Below are positions 1 through 7,570 of a DNA stretch of 20,275 nt, piece after piece. The position numbers and the translations under genes were made by a program. The stretch is from a virus. Where the stretch lies: positions 1-20,275 of the IMG/VR virus record IMGVR_UViG_3300027885_000005; one strand, written 5' to 3'. Below the pieces are notes generated by a model, which worked only from the letters and a program-made list of their open reading frames with translations, was not told the origin of the DNA and searched no databases. The first letter of the stretch is position 1; the number at the start of each line of letters is the position of its first letter.

Positions 1-1
1 A

Positions 2-253
2 TACGCAACGGCGGTTGAGATTTATAACTATGGTTTAACAATCAGCCCGAATCAACGAGTGAATACAACTGTTAGCGTGAACACTGGGTTCTCAACTTCC
101 GACCCTAACGATGGTATGATTGCAGGCAGAGACATTGCAGCAACGAGATACAGCGAAGAGCTCACGGCCATGTTGCAAAACATGAGAATGCCTGACGACA
201 ATACGTGCTTTGATTGCCGCCGCAACATGAAGTATGTAACTGCTCTTCCTTAA
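2..253 (+). CDS. 3' end of an unrecognised structural-region protein (partial)
   Basis: This reading frame is open from the left edge of the window to TAA at 251-253, so only the last 83 residues are visible and the true start lies outside. A GTG at 59 is available, but the frame is open upstream of it, so it is unlikely to be the start. The tail contains a CFDC pair (C-x2-C) near the C-terminus. No family is recognised. Its stop overlaps the next start (TAATG), which places it in the same late structural operon. A head-tail connector or tail component is possible from position only. Confidence 0.6.
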   Translation, partial: YATAVEIYNYGLTISPNQRVNTTVSVNTGFSTSDPNDGMIAGRDIAATRYSEELTAMLQNMRMPDDNTCFDCRRNMKYVTALP

Positions 254-714
254 TGGCTACGCCCAAGGAGATAAGTGATCGCATTAATGCTCTGTTCTCT
301 GAGTGGAATAACGGATTTACTCCGTTATCGTTTGCAGTGCAAGACATGAGACGAGAGATGTACATTCGCATCTTTGGCATTGATACTGGAAGAGGTCGCA
401 ATCAAGCAGGCAACTTCTTACCGACTAAGCCTTACACTCCTGCTTATGCTAAAATAAAACAAGCAAATGGCCGTCCTCCATTGGAGCTTACAGGTTTCCT
501 TAAAAGGTCATTTGCAACAGATCAAACTACAATTATTACCGAAGGATTTGATACTGCAATCTACACTGTTGCTGATGAAGCAGGCAAAGTAGAAGGATTG
601 GAGAAACTTTACGGAACAATATTTAAACCAACAGCGGAGGAGCAATCGAGAATGTTGCAACTACATGCAGACTTGTTGGTTGAGCAAATCGCAAATCAGA
701 TAAGCAAACCATGA
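253..714 (+). CDS. Putative head-tail joining / tail-completion protein
   Basis: This gene encodes 153 aa. I start it at the ATG at 253, which overlaps the preceding stop as TAATG; an earlier in-frame ATG at 214 would lie inside the upstream gene. The middle has the pattern PYTPAYAKIKQ followed by PPLELTGFLKRSF (about residues 70-100). A K-rich 'AKxK' segment followed by 'PLxxTGxLxxSF' resembles phage virion-morphogenesis / HK97 gp10-like tail-completion proteins, which sit at the head-tail interface. The C-terminus is helical and ends QISKP. It is followed by a long tail protein through an ATGA overlap. The family call is pattern recognition only and the assignment is moderate. Confidence 0.5.
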   Translation: MATPKEISDRINALFSEWNNGFTPLSFAVQDMRREMYIRIFGIDTGRGRNQAGNFLPTKPYTPAYAKIKQANGRPPLELTGFLKRSFATDQTTIITEGFDTAIYTVADEAGKVEGLEKLYGTIFKPTAEEQSRMLQLHADLLVEQIANQISKP

Positions 715-3443
715 ATCTACTTAAGACCATCATCGAGCGGCTCAACCAACGTGTTGAGGTAGCGAATATCTTCGACAAGCAGTTCGGCCTATGCGAGCTT
801 AATGCAAACGGCAACGAGAAGGCTTGGGTGCATTATATCGGCAATGGTCAAGCGGAGGTAGTTACCAACTTCGATGCTAAGCAAGGCACATTGTTTTGGG
901 CTAAGCGTGGCAAGGTAACGGTTGTTAAGACTGATGCTTACAAGATGTCTGGCTGCAAGCAGTTGTACGTGACCTCTTTTCCGCTAACTGCTTATGCTGT
1001 TGTGCGCAAGAGCCATCTGCCATGCGATGGAGATGATGCACAGGACTGGCTTGCATCGAGAATATACAAGCTGACTTCTGGCACTGATTCACAATTTAAG
1101 CAGAGCATAGGTGTTATCAACTACGAGGTAATTCCGAGCGGCTACATCAACGAGATTAAAAGCCTAACAGCAAACTACGAATTTGCTTGTGTGACTGTCG
1201 ACTTCGATATACAAGTGATCACAACCACAGAGGATGGCTGCTATGATATCTGTGCAACAGGCGACATTCCACTTCCTGACTTCCAACCTTGCACACCATG
1301 CTTGACAGAGGTTGCTGTTGATGGTGTTACAATCATCGGAAATGGAACGGCAGAGGATCCATTGGTGGCAGTTGGTGGCGAAGGTGGTGCGATAGCAGTG
1401 GAGAATGAAGGCATTGAGGTGACTCCGATTGCAACAACATTGAACTTTACGGGCGAAGGAGTGACAGCATCACTTACATCGCCTGGAGTGGTTGAGGTAA
1501 ACATACCGGGGGGAAGTGGAACAACACCATCGTTGCAAGATGTGACTGATGTTGGCAACAGCACAACCAATGACATTGCATTCACAGCAAGCGCAGGGCT
1601 TTCATTTGATAACGGCGCATTCTTCCGCAAAGGCACAACCGATGCAGGCAATGGCGGAGTAAAAGGCACAGCGCAAATATGCTCAATCAGCTACGAGCTA
1701 AAGTGGGAAGCAGGGCGGTTGTACTACATGCAGCAAGATGGCTTTACCATTCGTGATGTGACGCATAACTTTACGTTTGTACCACAAGTAACTGATGACA
1801 GCTCGAAGGGTTTTGTTGTCGGTTCTCGATGGAGCTTGGATGACGGCACTGTTTATCTATGCTCAGATGCCACAATCGGTGCAGCAGTTTGGGCAGTAGT
1901 TGCAGTTGGTAGTGTTACATCGGTAACAGGCACAGCACCCATCGCATCAAGTGGCGGCAATACTCCCGACATCAGTATCACTCAAGCCGATGGCAGCACT
2001 GATGGATACTTGAGCTCAACAGATTGGAATACATTCAATGGCAAAGGATCGGTCACATCAGTCGACCTTTCGATGCCTGCCGCATTTTCTGTCACTGGCA
2101 ACCCAGTAACAACTAGCGGAACATTGGCGGTTGCAGCGGCAGGACTTTCAACGCAATATATCAGAGGTGATGGTCAGCTTGCAAACTTCCCTACATCAAG
2201 CGGCGGTGGTTCATCAGTTAGCTACTACCTCAACGGCTCTGTACCTCAAGGTACATTTGCTGGTTCTGCTTATGACCAAATGAGTAAAACTCCAGTCTTG
2301 GGAGGTGGTACAACTTTTACAAGAACGAATGCTCAAGGCAATGGATTGATTGCACAATTTATTACAGATGCAAATGACCCAAGTGTATTATCAATACCAG
2401 CGGGTAATTGGAATTTAGAACTATTTTTTAGAGCAACATCAAATGGTGGTAGTCCATCTTACTATGTTGAATTGCTCAAGTATGATACCGTAGGACTTAC
2501 ATTCACATCAATTGCAAATGACTCAGCAACACCTGAAGCCATTACAAACGGCACTACATTAGATGCTTATTTCACTGCTTTGGCAGTGCCTGCCACAACA
2601 CTTGCAGTCACAGATAGGTTAGCACTTAGAGTCTTTGTAAATACATCGGGCAGAACTATTGAACTTCATACTGAGAATGGTCACCTATGCCAAGTAATTA
2701 CAACTTTCTCCACTGGGTTAACATCGCTTAATGGACTGACTGCTCAGACTCAGCTGCTCGCAGTTGGAACGGGAGGCACTGACTTTGGAATATCATCTAC
2801 AACCGCAACGCACACCTTTAACCTACCAACGGCATCAGCTTCAAACAGAGGTGCGCTGAGCACAGCTGATTGGTCAACATTTAACGGCAAGCAGAATGCT
2901 ATCACATTGACCACAACGGGTACAAGTGGAGCAGCTACGTTAAGTGGTTCAACATTAAATATTCCACAATATTCTACTAACATCTCGGTCTACAAGAATA
3001 CAACTGATGGTGCAGCAGTTTTTGGAAGTGTTAATACATTAAGTCAATCATTTCTTGTTCCAGCTAATACAATAACAACTGGGAATGTACTTGAATTTAC
3101 AATAAGAGGCAGAAAAACTATTGCTAATAACATATTCACTATTAGATTGTATTCAAATACTACTAATAATTTATTAGGAACACCAATACTTTTGGCAACA
3201 TTTACTGGAAGTATAATAAATATTTCAACAATTCAAATGACAAGAACGGCAGTAGTTAAAAATGCAACAACTAATACAGAGATGGTAGTTGGAGTCACCA
3301 GTTTAGCAACAGACTTCATCAATTCTGCTTTTACATCTAATTTAATTAATTGGACTGTTGACCAATATATAATCGGAGCAGTCCAAAATAATTCAAATTT
3401 TGATTCATCATTAATCTCATTAATGCTAATGAAAATCTTATGA
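711..3443 (+). CDS. Large modular tail / tail-fibre protein
   Basis: This is a 910-aa protein starting at the ATG of an ATGA overlap with the preceding gene. Residues 1 to about 200 form a compact, Cys-containing N-terminal domain (KQFGLCELN to CTPCLTEV), probably virion-attached. From about 200 on the chain is low-complexity, rich in Gly, Ser, Thr and Asn and apparently beta-rich, as in phage fibres. Two copies of a linker motif appear: GYLSSTDWNTFNGK near residue 431 and GALSTADWSTFNGK near residue 714. This motif recurs in fibre-like proteins of phages and Bacteroidota. Two stretches (about 2290-2700 and 2985-3443) are clearly more AT-rich than the rest, suggesting separately acquired modules, the last forming the C-terminal tip. 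Likely role is adsorption or tail structure; receptor unknown. Confidence 0.7.
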   Translation: MNLLKTIIERLNQRVEVANIFDKQFGLCELNANGNEKAWVHYIGNGQAEVVTNFDAKQGTLFWAKRGKVTVVKTDAYKMSGCKQLYVTSFPLTAYAVVRKSHLPCDGDDAQDWLASRIYKLTSGTDSQFKQSIGVINYEVIPSGYINEIKSLTANYEFACVTVDFDIQVITTTEDGCYDICATGDIPLPDFQPCTPCLTEVAVDGVTIIGNGTAEDPLVAVGGEGGAIAVENEGIEVTPIATTLNFTGEGVTASLTSPGVVEVNIPGGSGTTPSLQDVTDVGNSTTNDIAFTASAGLSFDNGAFFRKGTTDAGNGGVKGTAQICSISYELKWEAGRLYYMQQDGFTIRDVTHNFTFVPQVTDDSSKGFVVGSRWSLDDGTVYLCSDATIGAAVWAVVAVGSVTSVTGTAPIASSGGNTPDISITQADGSTDGYLSSTDWNTFNGKGSVTSVDLSMPAAFSVTGNPVTTSGTLAVAAAGLSTQYIRGDGQLANFPTSSGGGSSVSYYLNGSVPQGTFAGSAYDQMSKTPVLGGGTTFTRTNAQGNGLIAQFITDANDPSVLSIPAGNWNLELFFRATSNGGSPSYYVELLKYDTVGLTFTSIANDSATPEAITNGTTLDAYFTALAVPATTLAVTDRLALRVFVNTSGRTIELHTENGHLCQVITTFSTGLTSLNGLTAQTQLLAVGTGGTDFGISSTTATHTFNLPTASASNRGALSTADWSTFNGKQNAITLTTTGTSGAATLSGSTLNIPQYSTNISVYKNTTDGAAVFGSVNTLSQSFLVPANTITTGNVLEFTIRGRKTIANNIFTIRLYSNTTNNLLGTPILLATFTGSIINISTIQMTRTAVVKNATTNTEMVVGVTSLATDFINSAFTSNLINWTVDQYIIGAVQNNSNFDSSLISLMLMKIL

Positions 3444-3658
3444 TAGAGATAACACTTGAAGGCGGCTATGTGACCTTCTCAACATCGGTAATTGGTGCAA
3501 TCGCATCCAATGTTGAAATATGCGAAGTGGTCGATGAAAGCACATTGCACTTAGGTACTAATGTGGGAACTTTTTTAATCAACGTGAATCAGTTTAGCTT
3601 TAACGGCATTCAGTTCACCGATTCAACCAAAGCAGTTAACTACATCTTAAACAACTAA
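3440..3658 (+). CDS. Small hypothetical protein in tail module
   Basis: This gene encodes 72 aa and starts at an ATGA overlap with the end of the tail-fibre gene. The chain is short and predicted beta-rich (MIEITLEGGYVTF, TFLINVNQFSFNG) with no signal peptide or membrane segment. Its tight coupling to the fibre gene and position before the MAGVKITDL paralogues suggest a small tail accessory or fibre-associated protein. No family is recognised. Confidence 0.6.
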   Translation: MIEITLEGGYVTFSTSVIGAIASNVEICEVVDESTLHLGTNVGTFLINVNQFSFNGIQFTDSTKAVNYILNN

Positions 3659-3662
3659 TATT

Positions 3663-4157
3663 ATGGCAGGAGTAAAGATTACAGACCTAACCCCACTTGC
3701 TACGGCGGCAAGTGATGATTTGCTTTATATCGTTGATGTTAGCGATACTTCCGAAAGTCCGCAGGGGACAAGTAAGAAGATTGAGGTGGGGAATGTTGCA
3801 AGACCTTATAAGGTTTATACTGCTTTGTTAACTCAAGAAGGAGTTGATGCGCCTACTGCAATTGAATTAGAAAATACAATTGAAGGGACAATTTCATTTA
3901 CTTATATTAATACTGGTACTTATGAAATAGTTAATTCAAATGTATGGGATTTTGATAAAATATGGTATACAATAGGAGGTCTTGGAAATGTTGGTACAAA
4001 TACGTCAAATCCTGGTAGAGCAGAAATAGGAAGAGAATCTAATTCTCTTTTAATATTTACTTTTTCTAATGAATTATATGATACAATAGACTATAACCCA
4101 ATTCCAATTAATACTCAAATGTCTAATACATCAATCGAAATCCGAGTTTACAACTAA
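3663..4157 (+). CDS. Tail protein with MAGVKITDL N-terminal module (copy 1)
   Basis: This gene encodes 164 aa. The first ~47 residues (MAGVKITDLTPLATAASDD, then LLYIVDVSDT and SPQGTSKKI) match the start of the next gene closely at protein and DNA level. After about residue 47 (near 3803) similarity ends and the DNA becomes strongly AT-rich. N-termini of this kind are common on structural proteins of Bacteroidota phages and probably act as a virion-anchoring domain carrying exchangeable C-terminal domains. The C-terminal part looks like a beta-rich ligand-binding or spike domain but is not recognised. ATG follows the previous stop by 4 nt. Confidence 0.65.
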   Translation: MAGVKITDLTPLATAASDDLLYIVDVSDTSESPQGTSKKIEVGNVARPYKVYTALLTQEGVDAPTAIELENTIEGTISFTYINTGTYEIVNSNVWDFDKIWYTIGGLGNVGTNTSNPGRAEIGRESNSLLIFTFSNELYDTIDYNPIPINTQMSNTSIEIRVYN

Positions 4158-4169
4158 CATACAACCATC

Positions 4170-4664
4170 ATGGCAGGAGTAAAAATAACAGACTTACCAG
4201 CACTTGCTACGGCAGTAAGTGGAGACCTATTGTACATCGTTGACATCAGCAACACAACGGAATCTCCAGAAGGGACATCCTCAAAGATTACAGTTGGCAA
4301 TTTGAATAATTCGCTTAATGTCGTGAGTGGTACATGGACACCGACATTTAGTGGCTATTCTGCAAACTTAAGCAATGCATTAGTTTTAAGTGCATACTAT
4401 TCAAGAGTAGGTAATATTGTTACTTGCACAATATATGGCAGTGTTGATACTGATTTTAGTTCTGTTGTTTTAGGTGAATTTGATTTTACTTTCCCAATTG
4501 CACCAGTAAGCAGTACTGCAAGAGGTGTAACATCATTTAATCAATATACTAACGGAGCAAGTGATTGTGTTATAGATGACAGAATTTATCTAAGAGCATT
4601 GGCAACAGACCCATTTAATTCTAATCAAGAATTTGTTGCATCATTTCAATACTCTTTGATATAA
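4170..4664 (+). CDS. Tail protein with MAGVKITDL N-terminal module (copy 2)
   Basis: This gene encodes 164 aa, the same length as the previous paralogue, with a matching N-terminal ~47 residues (MAGVKITDLPALATAVSGD, LLYIVDISNT, SPEGTSSKI) and an unrelated C-terminal domain beginning around GTWTPTFSGYSAN. A 'GTWTPTxSG' opening is typical of beta-sandwich receptor-binding tips. The distal DNA is AT-rich. The gene ends at TAATG, overlapping the endolysin start, so it is the last clear structural gene before lysis. Tandem duplication followed by C-terminal exchange is the simplest history. Confidence 0.65.
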   Translation: MAGVKITDLPALATAVSGDLLYIVDISNTTESPEGTSSKITVGNLNNSLNVVSGTWTPTFSGYSANLSNALVLSAYYSRVGNIVTCTIYGSVDTDFSSVVLGEFDFTFPIAPVSSTARGVTSFNQYTNGASDCVIDDRIYLRALATDPFNSNQEFVASFQYSLI

Positions 4665-5119
4665 TGCGACTTAGCGACAACGGCCTGCGCCTCATACAGG
4701 AGTTTGAGGGCTTGCGCTTGACATCCTACCTTTGCTCGGCAGGAGTTCCGACCATTGGCTATGGCGCGACCTTCTACCATGACGGCACTAAGGTGAAACT
4801 CGGGCAGACAATCACTCGAGACCAGGCTAATCAACTGCTTAAGGATCATGTTAAGGAATTCGAGCAAAGTGTGATTGGTCTGCTTAACACAACCAAGGTG
4901 AATCAGAACCAGTTTGATGCCCTTTTAAGCTTTACATTCAACCTCGGAGCAGGCAACCTTGCCAAGTCTCAATTGTTGAGGTTTATCAAAGCCAACCCAA
5001 ACGACCCGAAGATTGCAGCTGAGTTTGCCAAGTGGAACAGAGCAGGCGGCGAGGTATCGAGTGGGCTTGTAAGAAGAAGAAAGAAAGAAGCGGAACTATA
5101 CTTCACAAAAATCGTTTGA
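4664..5119 (+). CDS. Endolysin, GH24 (T4-type) lysozyme
   Basis: This is a 151-aa muramidase that would cut the beta-1,4 bond between N-acetylmuramic acid and N-acetylglucosamine of peptidoglycan at lysis. The phage lysozyme triad is visible: Glu15 in FEGLRL, then eight residues to Cys24, then five to Thr30 in PTIGYG (E-x8-C/D-x5-T). The helical NQFDALLSFTFNLG segment is also typical. Length matches single-domain GH24 enzymes (~150-165 aa). No cleavable signal peptide or SAR segment is seen at the N-terminus, so export would need a holin; a small membrane protein follows directly. Start is the ATG in the TAATG overlap with the tail gene. Confidence 0.93.
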   Translation: MRLSDNGLRLIQEFEGLRLTSYLCSAGVPTIGYGATFYHDGTKVKLGQTITRDQANQLLKDHVKEFEQSVIGLLNTTKVNQNQFDALLSFTFNLGAGNLAKSQLLRFIKANPNDPKIAAEFAKWNRAGGEVSSGLVRRRKKEAELYFTKIV

Positions 5120-5124
5120 TAACT

Positions 5125-5325
5125 ATGGCCGCAAGAAGAGTCAATAAGCCCAGGCAAGTGCTCGATATTTTTATCAAGTATTGGAGGCCGACCATTGGCT
5201 CTCTCGTGATTCTGTCGAGCGTGTTTGCTTTAATATTCAAGCAGATCACGACAGAGACACTTGCAGCGATTGTGGCCGCAATGGTGGCCGCAGGATACAT
5301 ACCTAAAGCAAACGACAATGGATGA
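5125..5325 (+). CDS. Holin-like small membrane protein
   Basis: This gene encodes 66 aa. I start it at the ATG at 5125, 5 nt after the endolysin stop, rather than the frame-open ATG at 5032 inside the endolysin gene. The N-terminus is basic (MAARRVNKPR). Two hydrophobic segments follow, about residues 22-39 (SLVILSSVFALIF) and 44-59 (LAAIVAAMVAAGYI), with a short polar tail. Small size, two potential transmembrane helices and position next to the lysozyme fit a class II-like holin that would release the endolysin. No sequence family is recognised, so the role is inferred from topology and context. Confidence 0.6.
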   Translation: MAARRVNKPRQVLDIFIKYWRPTIGSLVILSSVFALIFKQITTETLAAIVAAMVAAGYIPKANDNG

Positions 5326-5794
5326 AGGAAGAGACTCGACGTATACTACAATTGACGAGGGTTGCGTGGTAGGTCTTGGGTGCAAAGTCCATACTCATCA
5401 TCACACAATTCATATTGAGCCGCAGATCGTTTACCAATCGATGGTGAAATTCACTATCTTTGGCAAGCAATATTGCACTAATCAGTGGGGGCAAACTTAT
5501 GAGCTTCCAACTGATGAACCAATACCAGAGCCGACTCTTATGCAGCAAACCTACGCAAGCGATACAATCACACCAACCACATCTGCATTCTTGCTTGCGC
5601 CAAAGCCAGAGGCTAAGATCATCATTAAGCCTCGCACCGAGTACAGCGATTACAAGCCGACAATGGATGGGCCTGTGATGGGAACTTTGCTTGTGTTTAC
5701 AATTTACATCACTGCACATTGGGCATGGAATTCAATGTCGGCATGGAATAACTTATATAGCGAACTCTCTGCATGTCTTCGCTCTTCATCTTAG
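5318..5794 (+). CDS. Hypothetical membrane protein, His-rich N-terminus
   Basis: This gene encodes 158 aa from the ATG at 5318, which overlaps the holin-like gene by 8 nt. The N-terminal region has paired cysteines and a His cluster (CVVGLGCKVHTHHHTIHIEP, residues about 16-35) that could bind a metal. A proline-rich middle follows. One predicted membrane helix lies near residues 118-137 (GPVMGTLLVFTIYITAHWAW), and a short Ser-rich tail ends the chain. Position in the lysis cassette suggests an envelope role, but no family is recognised. The end overlaps the next gene by 22 nt. Confidence 0.6.
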   Translation: MDEGRDSTYTTIDEGCVVGLGCKVHTHHHTIHIEPQIVYQSMVKFTIFGKQYCTNQWGQTYELPTDEPIPEPTLMQQTYASDTITPTTSAFLLAPKPEAKIIIKPRTEYSDYKPTMDGPVMGTLLVFTIYITAHWAWNSMSAWNNLYSELSACLRSSS

Positions 5795-6339
5795 AACGAT
5801 CCATCGACCTCTTTTATGTGGTCACCGACCTTGAAGGTAAGATTTTCACGAACAATGAACTGTTCAAGAACTATGTCAGCCATATCAAGCCAAACAAGAT
5901 CACTGATATCATCAGCATCGAAGGCGACAAAGCAGACTTTATCGAAGCCATTAACAGAGCTCGCAAGCATTCGCCTGAGCCTTCAAGAGTCTATGCTCGC
6001 ACAAGGCAGAAGAACACAAGCGACAGATATAATGTTTGGAATTGTTTTGCGATTGATGACACTTTACACTTTGTTGGTATCCAGATAGTCGATGTAACTT
6101 CCATCAGCTCGCATGAACATGAGCGGCAAAAGAATCTACTTGAGGAGTTCCGCTTCATGCTTAGCCATGAGTTACGTCAACCACTTACCAACATCGCAGG
6201 ACTTGTGCAGATGTTAATTCAGCACCATGTCGCTGATGATATTGATCGCAAGGAACTTCTCGGCATGATTAGTTCATCAGTCAACAAGCTTGATGATGCC
6301 ATCAAGGCATTGGTAAAAAAAGCCGCTCGAGAATTATGA
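5773..6339 (+). CDS. PAS + HisKA protein lacking a kinase catalytic domain
   Basis: This gene encodes 188 aa. Residues ~5-115 resemble a PAS sensor fold (LFYVVTDLEGKIFTNN to FVGIQIVDVTS). Residues ~118-185 form a HisKA dimerisation/phosphoacceptor domain with an H-box, FMLSHELRQPLTNIAG, in which His132 is the expected phosphorylated residue. The gene stops right after this helical hairpin. The N, G1, F and G2 boxes of the HATPase_c domain are absent and the next frame does not encode them, so it cannot autophosphorylate alone. It could accept phosphate from, compete with or dephosphorylate host two-component partners; this is inference. It is cytoplasmic by sequence and sits inside the lysis cassette. 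Confidence 0.75.
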   Translation: MSSLFILERSIDLFYVVTDLEGKIFTNNELFKNYVSHIKPNKITDIISIEGDKADFIEAINRARKHSPEPSRVYARTRQKNTSDRYNVWNCFAIDDTLHFVGIQIVDVTSISSHEHERQKNLLEEFRFMLSHELRQPLTNIAGLVQMLIQHHVADDIDRKELLGMISSSVNKLDDAIKALVKKAAREL

Positions 6340-6518
6340 CAGACCAAGAAGCGGACGAGAGACTTGTTAAGGTTGCCGCTTGGTACGTCATCGAGCGTGA
6401 GATGCCAATCTGTGTGGCACTGCAAATACTGCAAGCGGAGCTCAATGACAAGCGACTATTTTGGGAATCATCAAAAACATTGATTAAACTTATTCAAGAT
6501 GGGATTTGTACGTACTGA
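6336..6518 (+). CDS. Small hypothetical protein
   Basis: This gene encodes 60 aa, starting at an ATGA overlap with the PAS-HisKA gene and overlapping the following gene by 20 nt. The chain looks mostly helical (ADERLVKVAAWYVIERE, CVALQILQAEL) with no signal peptide or membrane segment. Tight coupling suggests co-translation with the HisKA protein, but the function is unknown and no family is recognised. Confidence 0.55.
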   Translation: MTDQEADERLVKVAAWYVIEREMPICVALQILQAELNDKRLFWESSKTLIKLIQDGICTY

Positions 6519-7146
6519 AACGATTTTTTTGGGCGCACTAATTGTGCTCTTGTTTCTGTTGTTAAAAACTTGCGGCGAAAACATCGCGGATGATTATCGC
6601 CTTAAGCACACGATTTATGAGGACAGCATAGTTATAGCCTCGCAGAAGAAGATAATTGCACAGGCGGGCTCAGATGCAGCCAAACAAGCGCAGCAGATTG
6701 CTGAGCTCGAAGTGAAAGTCAAAAACGCATCAGAGGTGGTTAAGATTGAAACTCGCACAATAATTAAAACGCAGATCAAGTTAGGCGATACGGTGATGAT
6801 TGAAAGTAAGCCTTACATCCAACTGCCAAAGCCATTCCTAAAGAGCACCGAGTGGTACACAATCGGCGGCATGATCAACCGTCTAGGATGGTTGCAGATA
6901 GATTCGCTTGTGATTCCTACCAAGTTCACCTATGCAGTTGGCGACACCATGCGCACTGGGCTAATCAACCGCATCTTCCGCAAGTCCGATCAAGTTGTGC
7001 GCCTGAGAGTCGACAATCCGAATGTGCAAGTGGTAGGATTGGAGAATATCTACATCAAGCAAGAAAAGAAATGGCATCAGACAACAGCCTTCAAGGTAGG
7101 AGTTGGGGTGCTGATTGGGGTTGCGGCAGTTAGTGCTGCAAAATAA
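6499..7146 (+). CDS. Coiled-coil protein with a membrane segment at each end (spanin-like)
   Basis: This gene encodes 215 aa. An N-terminal membrane anchor lies at about residues 7-23 (ETIFLGALIVLLFLLLK) and is followed by a charged, coiled-coil-prone stretch (about 45-80, KKIIAQAG to AELEVKVKNASEVVKIE). A beta-rich middle domain follows (FLKSTEWYTIGGMI onward). A second hydrophobic segment ends the chain (about 196-213, VGVGVLIGVAAVSAA). Inner-membrane anchor plus periplasmic coiled coil in a lysis cassette fits an i-spanin-like protein; I associate similar architectures with Bacteroidota phages. The C-terminal segment could insert in the other membrane, but that is speculative. This is the last gene before the early promoter. 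Confidence 0.65.
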   Translation: MGFVRTETIFLGALIVLLFLLLKTCGENIADDYRLKHTIYEDSIVIASQKKIIAQAGSDAAKQAQQIAELEVKVKNASEVVKIETRTIIKTQIKLGDTVMIESKPYIQLPKPFLKSTEWYTIGGMINRLGWLQIDSLVIPTKFTYAVGDTMRTGLINRIFRKSDQVVRLRVDNPNVQVVGLENIYIKQEKKWHQTTAFKVGVGVLIGVAAVSAAK

Positions 7147-7273
7147 TCGTGCTGATTCTGTGCGAGTTAGGATAATTATGCGTAAATAGTTTTGAATATA
7201 TATTGTGGGAATCAAATAAAGAAATACATTTGCCTATCAATCATTCAATCATTTACTCATAAATCAATTTCTA
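7147..7273. other. Intergenic region between late/lysis genes and early genes
   Basis: This 127-nt AT-rich gap is one of the few non-coding stretches in the window. It holds a Bacteroidota-type promoter (see the separate entry) driving the downstream early genes. I could not find a convincing terminator hairpin for the upstream operon here. Confidence 0.6.
7203..7232 (+). promoter_or_regulatory. Bacteroidota-type promoter (-33 TTG, -7 TACATTTG)
   Basis: TACATTTG at 7225-7232 is a full match to the Bacteroidota -7 consensus TAnnTTTG. TTG at 7203-7205 lies 19 bp upstream, the expected spacing for the -33 element. Transcription would begin around 7239, giving a leader of about 35 nt before the ATG at 7274. 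It is the best promoter in the window and separates late from early genes, so I expect it to drive early expression by host sigma factor. Confidence 0.7.
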
Positions 7274-7561
7274 ATGAACACATTTTTCAAATCACACGAT
7301 TCAACGCAGTATTTTAACTACGATCATTTATCTGGCATCATGCTCACAATTGTGCAAGATGGTTGCCATCAAGGGCTCTTCCAAAGATGCGACAAGAACT
7401 CACTTGTTCTTGTTCGCCAATACTCGAAGGAGATGACCCAAGGGCTTCATGAATCGGTTCGCACTTATCATCCATCGGATGTAAACGAGTTCTTCAGAAT
7501 GTATCAGAAGACACTGCACAACACTCAAGTATCTTTCAATCAATTAATAACTCAATTCTAA
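7274..7561 (+). CDS. Hypothetical early protein
   Basis: This gene encodes 95 aa and is the first gene after the predicted early promoter. The product is soluble-looking and fairly rich in Gln, His and Phe (e.g. MNTFFKSHDSTQYFNY, RMYQKTLHNTQVSFNQ). No membrane segment or known motif is seen. First genes of early phage operons often encode host-takeover factors, but nothing in the sequence identifies one here. ATG follows a leader lacking a strong Shine-Dalgarno. Confidence 0.65.
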   Translation: MNTFFKSHDSTQYFNYDHLSGIMLTIVQDGCHQGLFQRCDKNSLVLVRQYSKEMTQGLHESVRTYHPSDVNEFFRMYQKTLHNTQVSFNQLITQF

Positions 7562-7570
7562 AACAATCAC

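Noticed and set aside
5303-5719. 138-aa antisense reading frame
   Set aside because: It lies opposite a packed + strand operon, with Cys/Trp-rich low-quality sequence and no recognisable motif; all other genes are on the + strand. Other antisense frames (for example 17921-18472, 7589-8086, 1241-1669) were rejected for the same reason.
5773-6518. A full histidine kinase split by a frameshift
   Set aside because: The sequence after 6339 in any frame does not encode N, G1 or G2 boxes; the 60-aa gene downstream is unrelated.
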